Part shown: piece by piece, positions 59,516 through 64,000 of the stretch
How the letters are laid out: every line of letters starts with the position of its first letter
Numbering within the stretch: the stretch's first letter is position 1
Source of the DNA: Panacagrimonas sp052389915
Lineage (GTDB): Bacteria; Pseudomonadota; Gammaproteobacteria; Nevskiales; Nevskiaceae
Length of the DNA: 64,000 nucleotides
Assembly (NCBI GenBank): GCA_052389915.1
Contig: JBQTHL010000078.1
Location: 1 to 64,000 of the forward strand
Direction of reading: 5' to 3'
Position numbers and translations under genes: made by a program
Notes under the pieces: model-generated
Told to the model about the DNA's origin: nothing
Database searches by the model: none
The model's input: the letters and a program-made list of their open reading frames with translations, nothing else

Positions 59516-60285
59516 AGCCAGGGACCCAGGCGCGAGGCGTCTGCGTACAAGGTGCCGGCACCGTAGTAGGCCATGATTTTTTCTTCTTCGAGCATCGTGA
59601 CCTGGTCGGGATTGGCGAGCCCCGGCACATCGGCAAAGTGATGGCCCATGATGGACGCAACGTGCACGGTGCCGTCATCGTCGATCTTCGTGAAGTTGAC
59701 CGGCACCAGCACGCGGCGCCCGCCGGCGACTTCCAGTTCGATGTAACGGAACAGCCGCTCGGAGCGATCCACCCACACGTCCGTCACGGTGCCGCCGACT
59801 TCACGGTCTGCGCCGACGACGTTCTTGCCGCGCGGATCGGGATCGCGCGATTCGATGCTGTACTCACTGTCGATGCGCAGCGGCACGATCTTGGGCTGAC
59901 CGTCGATAGTCAGGTCCGGTTCGTCGGGGCGATTGCCCCAGGATCCCGGGCCGACACCAGCCAGCATCGGATTGCCGGTCGGTTCGAGCGGCGCGCCGGG
60001 CCAGGGCGCGGTGGGCGTTGCGTTGATGGGCGGACGCGCGCCCGGCACCCATTCCGCCGGCCGCACTCTCGTGCCGCCGTGCGGCAGCACGAAGGTCTTG
60101 GGGTCGGGCGTGCCAGGAAAACCTTCGCGCAAGGTGTTGGGATTGGCGTCCGCTTCTTCCAGCGGATAGCCCTCGCGTTTGTCTTCACTTCGCAGGTAGT
60201 AGATGAGTCCGGCGAAAAAGAACCAGAACAGGTACAGCGTGACCTGAGCGATGTCGATGGAACCCGTGATGGCGCCTATGTTCAT
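59512..60285 (-). CDS. puhA: Photosynthetic reaction centre H subunit
   Basis: A 257-residue subunit that caps the L/M core on the cytoplasmic side. One N-terminal membrane helix (IDIAQVTLYLFWFFFAGLIYYLR), the KREGYPLEE segment and the PRC-barrel domain (GTVTDVWVDRSERLFRYIELE). ATG 60285 has GGGAGG upstream; the start overlaps the lhaA stop by ATGA. Confidence 0.97.
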   Translation of the reverse strand: MNIGAITGSIDIAQVTLYLFWFFFAGLIYYLRSEDKREGYPLEEADANPNTLREGFPGTPDPKTFVLPHGGTRVRPAEWVPGARPPINATPTAPWPGAPLEPTGNPMLAGVGPGSWGNRPDEPDLTIDGQPKIVPLRIDSEYSIESRDPDPRGKNVVGADREVGGTVTDVWVDRSERLFRYIELEVAGGRRVLVPVNFTKIDDDGTVHVASIMGHHFADVPGLANPDQVTMLEEEKIMAYYGAGTLYADASRLGPWL

Positions 60286-61739
60286 GGAACAACCTCCCGG
60301 CTGAGGGGACTTAAGTGAAGATCCGGCAAGGCCGGATCGCTGGGGAAAGTGGAGGATTCGCGCCACGCGGGACGCACCAGCGGGCCGATCGCCACGAGCG
60401 TGGCGAACAGCAGAAGGATTTCGAGGTTGTAGACCACGCCATAACCGGTGGCCGGCCCGCTCAGCGTGCTGCCGAATTGTCCGGCTTCCGCGAGCGTGGA
60501 CACGCCGTCGCGCAGCAAGCCGCTGAGTGCGATGGCGCTGCCCGAAGCGGTGGCCTGCACCGCACCCCACACGCCGATAGCCAGCCCGATCTGTCCACTC
60601 GGCGCTAGGGACATCGCCGCGGTGAGCGTGCAATGCGCGAACAGCCCGCCGCCCAGGCCTATGAACGCCACGCCCAGCGCGAACAGCCAGGGTGCTTGCG
60701 AAGGCGCAGAGAAAATCACGGCCGTCATTCCCACCAGGCCCGCGAGCACGCCGAAGGCCGCAATTCGGTACGCGTCGTACCGAATGGACAAGGCTCGCGC
60801 GGCGATCACGAATCCGCCGAGACCACTCATCGCCCAGACCGCGGTGAGCAGGGTTGTGGAAGACACGGAAAGATTCAGCACTTCTCCCCCATAGGGTTCC
60901 AGCAGGATGTCCTGCATGCTGAAGGCCACGGTTCCGAGGCCCAGCGCAACGAGGCGGCGCACGGCCTGACCGTCGCTGCTGAACGTCTGCCAGGAGTCCT
61001 GAAACGTCGGCAGAACACGATCCGGCGCAGTGAGTTCGGGGTCGCGCACTTCCTGTTTCCACAGCGCCGCGATGTTCAGCAGCATGGTGGCCACGGCCGT
61101 GCCCTGGATCACCTGGATCAGGCGCAGGTAGCTGAAGTCGGCCAGCAGCACGCCAAAAATCACCGAGCTGAGCGCCATGCCGATCAGCAACATCGAGCAC
61201 ATCAGCGCCACCACGCCGGGGCGCGATTCGTCGGCAGCCAGGTCCGTGGCCAGCGCCAGGCCCACGGTCTGCGTGGTGTGCAATCCGGCGCCGACCAGCA
61301 GAAAGGCCACGCAAGCCGCAACCTGCCCGTACCAGATCGGTCCGTTGGTGTCGCCGGTCAGCACGATCAGCGCGAACGGCATGATCGCCAGTCCGCCGAA
61401 CTGGAGCAGCGAGCCGAACCAGATATAGGGCACGCGGCGCCAGCCCAGAAACGAGCGATGGGTGTCGGACTTGAAGCCGATCAGCGCGCGGAATGGCGCA
61501 AACAGCAGCGGCAGCGCCACCATCAAACCCACCAGCGTGGCGGGCACGGACAGTTCCACGATCATCACGCGGTTGAGCGTGCCGACCAGCAGGGTGATGG
61601 CCATGCCGACCGACACCTGGAACAGCGAGAGCCGCATCAGGCGCCCGAGCGGCAGCTCCGGCGTGGCCGCATCCGCAAACGGCATGAACTGCGGCGCAAG
61701 GCCGGTCCAGCGTTTGGCGAGCGCGTCGTTGAGTTTCAT
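60282..61739 (-). CDS. lhaA: LhaA/PucC-family LH1 assembly transporter
   Basis: A 485-residue MFS-related protein with 12 predicted helices of the BCD/PucC family: LMRLSLFQVSVGMAITLLVGTLNRVMIVEL, FLGWRRVPYIWFGSLLQFGGLA and SMQDILLEPYGGEV. It promotes LH1 assembly, perhaps by delivering bacteriochlorophyll. ATG 61739 (MKLNDALAKRW) is preferred to an upstream frame extension. Confidence 0.95.
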   Translation of the reverse strand: MKLNDALAKRWTGLAPQFMPFADAATPELPLGRLMRLSLFQVSVGMAITLLVGTLNRVMIVELSVPATLVGLMVALPLLFAPFRALIGFKSDTHRSFLGWRRVPYIWFGSLLQFGGLAIMPFALIVLTGDTNGPIWYGQVAACVAFLLVGAGLHTTQTVGLALATDLAADESRPGVVALMCSMLLIGMALSSVIFGVLLADFSYLRLIQVIQGTAVATMLLNIAALWKQEVRDPELTAPDRVLPTFQDSWQTFSSDGQAVRRLVALGLGTVAFSMQDILLEPYGGEVLNLSVSSTTLLTAVWAMSGLGGFVIAARALSIRYDAYRIAAFGVLAGLVGMTAVIFSAPSQAPWLFALGVAFIGLGGGLFAHCTLTAAMSLAPSGQIGLAIGVWGAVQATASGSAIALSGLLRDGVSTLAEAGQFGSTLSGPATGYGVVYNLEILLLFATLVAIGPLVRPAWRESSTFPSDPALPDLHLSPLSREVVP

Positions 61740-61746
61740 AGGGTGC

Positions 61747-62448
61747 TCATCGGCGCACCAGCTCCAGCGCATGCGAGGTGTAGAAGCCGCTCTTGATGCG
61801 CGTGCTGCGGCCCGGCTGCCAGCCGGCCAGCCCGCTGCGCGAGTCGATAAGGTTCAACAGCAAGGTTTCCGAAACCGGTTCGATGGCCGGCGCGCGATCG
61901 CCTCGCGGGAACAGCTTGCCGACGTTATGCATCACGGTGAGCAACGGCGTGCGCGGCGCGAAGGTGAACAGCACGCTGCCGCGCGCGCTGGCAGCGAGGG
62001 CCTGCACCGAATCCACCATGTCGTTGGCGCGGTAGTGGATCAATGAATCCATCCCCACCACGTGATCGAAACTGCCGAGCGTCGGGTCAAGCATGTCGCC
62101 GACGTGGAACTCGATACTGCCGTCGCCGAGGTCCTTGGGCAGGCGTTCCGCTGCGAGTTTCACGAGCGTGGGCGAAAGGTCGATGGCCACGACTCGCGCG
62201 CCGCGGCGCGCGGCTTCGACCGACAACGCGCCAGTGCCGCAGCCGGCATCCAGAATGCGCTTGCCGCTCAGATTCATCGGCAGCCAGTCGAGCAGGGTGG
62301 TACGCATGCGGTCGCGGCCGGCGCGCACTGTCTCGCGGATACGGCTGACCTTGGCGGTCGAAGTGAGTCGCGCCCACGCGTCCGCAGCGGTGCGGTCGAA
62401 ATAGGTTTCGAGCTGGCCGCGGCGCTGGATGTAGGTGGCGTTGCTCAT
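61747..62448 (-). CDS. bchM: Mg-protoporphyrin IX O-methyltransferase
   Basis: Methylates Mg-protoporphyrin IX with SAM, making the substrate of AcsF. The 233-residue protein has RILDAGCGTGALSVEAARRG (SAM motif I), VVGMDSLIHY and FTFAPRTPLLTVMHNVGKLFPR, all typical of BchM. ATG 62448 overlaps the bchL TGA by one base; a GTG at 62451 is possible. Confidence 0.97.
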   Translation of the reverse strand: MSNATYIQRRGQLETYFDRTAADAWARLTSTAKVSRIRETVRAGRDRMRTTLLDWLPMNLSGKRILDAGCGTGALSVEAARRGARVVAIDLSPTLVKLAAERLPKDLGDGSIEFHVGDMLDPTLGSFDHVVGMDSLIHYRANDMVDSVQALAASARGSVLFTFAPRTPLLTVMHNVGKLFPRGDRAPAIEPVSETLLLNLIDSRSGLAGWQPGRSTRIKSGFYTSHALELVRR

Positions 62449-63362
62449 CACTCGAAACCCAGCAGATCAAAGATGTCGCGGTCGCGCATCGGCGAAATGT
62501 TCAAGGGTTCGGCGCCGATCCACAGCGACGCGGCCAAGCGCATGTACTCTTTCTGTACCGCCTCAAGTTCAGGTGAGGGCTCCATCTCGAACAAGGTCGA
62601 TTTCTTCAATCGACTGCGCCGGATCACGTCCAGGTCCGGGAATTGCGCCAGCGTCTTCATGCCGATGGCGGCGTTGTACTTGTCGATTTGGTCAGTCTCG
62701 CGTGAACGGTTGGCGATGACGCCGGCCAGGCGCACCCCATAGTTCTTGGCCTTGGAGTTGATCGCCGCGACGATGCGATTCATCGCGAAGATCGAATCGA
62801 AGTCATTGGCGGCCACCACCACCGCGCGACTCGCGTGTTGCAGCGGCGAGGCGAAGCCGCCGCAAACCACGTCGCCGAGCACGTCGAAGATCACCACGTC
62901 GGTGTCTTCGAGCAGGTGATGTTCCTTGAGCAATTTGACGGTCTGGCCTACGACATAGCCGCCGCAGCCGGTTCCGGCCGGCGGACCGCCGGCCTCCACG
63001 CACATAACGCCGTTGTAGCCCGGGAACACGAAGTCTTCGGCCCGCAGCTCTTCGCCATGAAAGTCCACCGATTCGAGAATGTCGATCACGGTCGGCACAA
63101 GCCGCTTGGTCAAGGTGAACGTGGAGTCGTGCTTGGGATCGCAGCCGATCTGCAAGACGCGCTTGCCGAGCTTGGAGAACGCGACGGAGAGATTCGACGA
63201 GGTCGTGCTTTTGCCGATGCCGCCCTTGCCGTACACGGCGAAGACTTTTGCGGTGTCGATCTTCATGTTTGGATCGAGCGCGACCTGTACGCTGCCCTCG
63301 CCATCGATTCGGCCTGCGGGCCTGGCCGTCGTGCTTACGGGAATTCCGCGAAAGTCGTTCAT
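62448..63362 (-). CDS. bchL: Dark-operative protochlorophyllide reductase iron protein
   Basis: NifH-like ATP-dependent electron donor to BchNB. The 304-residue protein has the P-loop VYGKGGIGKSTTSSNLS (about 43-59), GCDPKHDSTF, and the cluster Cys residues in AGTGCGGYV and LGDVVCGGFASP. ATG 63362 overlaps the bchH stop by ATGA. bchN and bchB are outside the window. Confidence 0.98.
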   Translation of the reverse strand: MNDFRGIPVSTTARPAGRIDGEGSVQVALDPNMKIDTAKVFAVYGKGGIGKSTTSSNLSVAFSKLGKRVLQIGCDPKHDSTFTLTKRLVPTVIDILESVDFHGEELRAEDFVFPGYNGVMCVEAGGPPAGTGCGGYVVGQTVKLLKEHHLLEDTDVVIFDVLGDVVCGGFASPLQHASRAVVVAANDFDSIFAMNRIVAAINSKAKNYGVRLAGVIANRSRETDQIDKYNAAIGMKTLAQFPDLDVIRRSRLKKSTLFEMEPSPELEAVQKEYMRLAASLWIGAEPLNISPMRDRDIFDLLGFE

Positions 63363-64000
63363 GCTGCCACCGCCAGTTGTATTCCTTCGAGACGATCCTC
63401 GACGTCGAGGCTCGCGTTTCGCAACGCTGCAAGCGTCGCGTCATCGGGCTGCCAGTAATGCCGCGCCTCGGCTTCCAGCAGCCGATTGGCGACCTTCATC
63501 GAAGCCGTGGGATTGAGCTTGGCCAGACGCTCACGCATCTCCGGATCGAGCATGAAGGTCTGCGCCAGCTGCTCATAAACCCAGGGCTGCACCTGGCCGG
63601 TCGTGGCCGACCAGCCCATGGTGTTGGTGACGTGCTCCTCGATCTGGCGTACGCCCTCGTAGCCATGCTTGAGCATGCCCTCGTACCACTTCGGGTTGAG
63701 CACGCGCGTGCGGCTTTCCAGTGCGACCTGCTCGGACAGCGAGCGCGCGACGCCACTGCCCTTGGTCTGGTCGCTGATATAGACCGGCGGCGTCGCGCCA
63801 CCGCGCGCGCGCTTCACCGCGCGGCTGATGCCGCCGAGCGTGTCGAAGTAATTGTTGACGGTGGTCACGCCCAGCTCGACCGAGTCGAGATTCTGGTAGG
63901 CGAGCTCGATGTCGGCCAAGGTGCTCTTGAGCAGCGCCGTCTGCTGCGTCGGCTTGCCGGCGCGGTTGAAGGCGAAACTCTTGCGCCGCGTGTAGGTCTC
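63359..64000 (-). CDS. bchH: Magnesium chelatase subunit H, C-terminal part
   Basis: Large porphyrin-binding subunit of Mg chelatase; only the last ~213 residues are in the window (5' end beyond 64000). NYFDTLGGISRAVKRARGG, RTRVLNPKWYEGMLKHGYEG and TNTMGWSATTGQVQPWVYEQLA are the conserved C-terminal sequence. The frame is open to the window end (ETYTRRKSFAFNRAG). It is followed by bchL and bchM, the usual order. Confidence 0.97.
   Translation of the reverse strand, partial: ETYTRRKSFAFNRAGKPTQQTALLKSTLADIELAYQNLDSVELGVTTVNNYFDTLGGISRAVKRARGGATPPVYISDQTKGSGVARSLSEQVALESRTRVLNPKWYEGMLKHGYEGVRQIEEHVTNTMGWSATTGQVQPWVYEQLAQTFMLDPEMRERLAKLNPTASMKVANRLLEAEARHYWQPDDATLAALRNASLDVEDRLEGIQLAVAA

Noticed and set aside
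1..64000. CRISPR arrays and complete insertion sequences
   Set aside because: No regularly spaced short repeats were seen, and no transposase gene with terminal inverted repeats was recognised anywhere in the window.

Overview
This is high-GC chromosomal DNA from an anoxygenic phototroph, most likely an aerobic gammaproteobacterium. Three things support this: the oxygen-dependent cyclase gene acsF, a puf/puh/bch/crt photosynthesis gene cluster with a spirilloxanthin-type carotenoid set (crtI, B, C, D, E, F and no crtA), and the gammaproteobacterial block uvrC-pgsA-tRNA-Gly-tRNA-Cys. I cannot name the genus from sequence reading alone.

Layout. (1) Positions 1 to about 14.7 kb are a genomic defence island. 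It holds a tyrosine integrase cut by the window edge, a HigA/NadS-type antitoxin-like regulator, and a tightly overlapping operon of an SNF2-type helicase, a DUF4391 protein, a type III-like DNA methyltransferase, an AAA ATPase and a DUF4276 (TOPRIM-like) protein. A type III Res subunit follows, then on the minus strand a single-domain reverse transcriptase with a YCDD active site and a structured leader. The right end of the island appears to have cut an HTH-family gene, leaving only its first ~95 codons. (2) Positions 15-27.3 kb hold envelope and secreted-protein genes: SnoaL-like, lipoprotein hydrolase, YaiO/GT2 pair, MMPL transporter, SRPBCC/GyrI, delta-60-repeat GlyGly-CTERM protein, and a PhoX phosphatase with a putative Pho box. 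(3) Positions 27.5-31.1 kb hold uvrC, pgsA, two tRNAs and a hydrolase. (4) Positions 31.1-36.0 kb are a complete lower mevalonate operon (mvaD, phosphomevalonate kinase, a fused HMG-CoA reductase/mevalonate kinase, idi). It is divergent from crtI across a control region with tandem PpsR/CrtJ-like boxes. (5) Positions 36.1-64 kb are the photosynthesis cluster: crtI-crtB-two small membrane proteins, crtD-crtC, crtE-crtF, bchCXYZ-pufBALMC, and on the minus strand bchH-bchL-bchM-lhaA-puhABC-acsF-puhE. A foreign-looking DUF4062/TPR-repeat gene sits between the puf and puh halves.

How it works together. The mevalonate operon would supply IPP/DMAPP. CrtE makes GGPP for carotenoids (CrtB, I, C, D, F) and for the bacteriochlorophyll tail. 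BchH, L, M, AcsF, X, Y, Z and C carry out steps of bacteriochlorophyll a synthesis. PufBA/LMC and PuhA with its assembly factors build the RC-LH1 complex. bchF, N, B, D, I, G, P and the regulators are not in the window.

The most interesting locus is the reverse transcriptase. It looks like DRT2, and the DNA directly upstream has what a DRT2 template RNA should have: a promoter, strong hairpins and two ATGACAA copies exactly 105 nt apart. The 105-nt unit is open in only one of six frames, on the cDNA-sense strand, and that frame contains a Shine-Dalgarno plus ATG. Joined head to tail it would give an endless reading frame. Other points of note are the HMGR-mevalonate kinase fusion, the mevalonate operon facing crtI, crtC without a normal start codon, and the nine exact 43-codon repeats inserted in the photosynthesis cluster.
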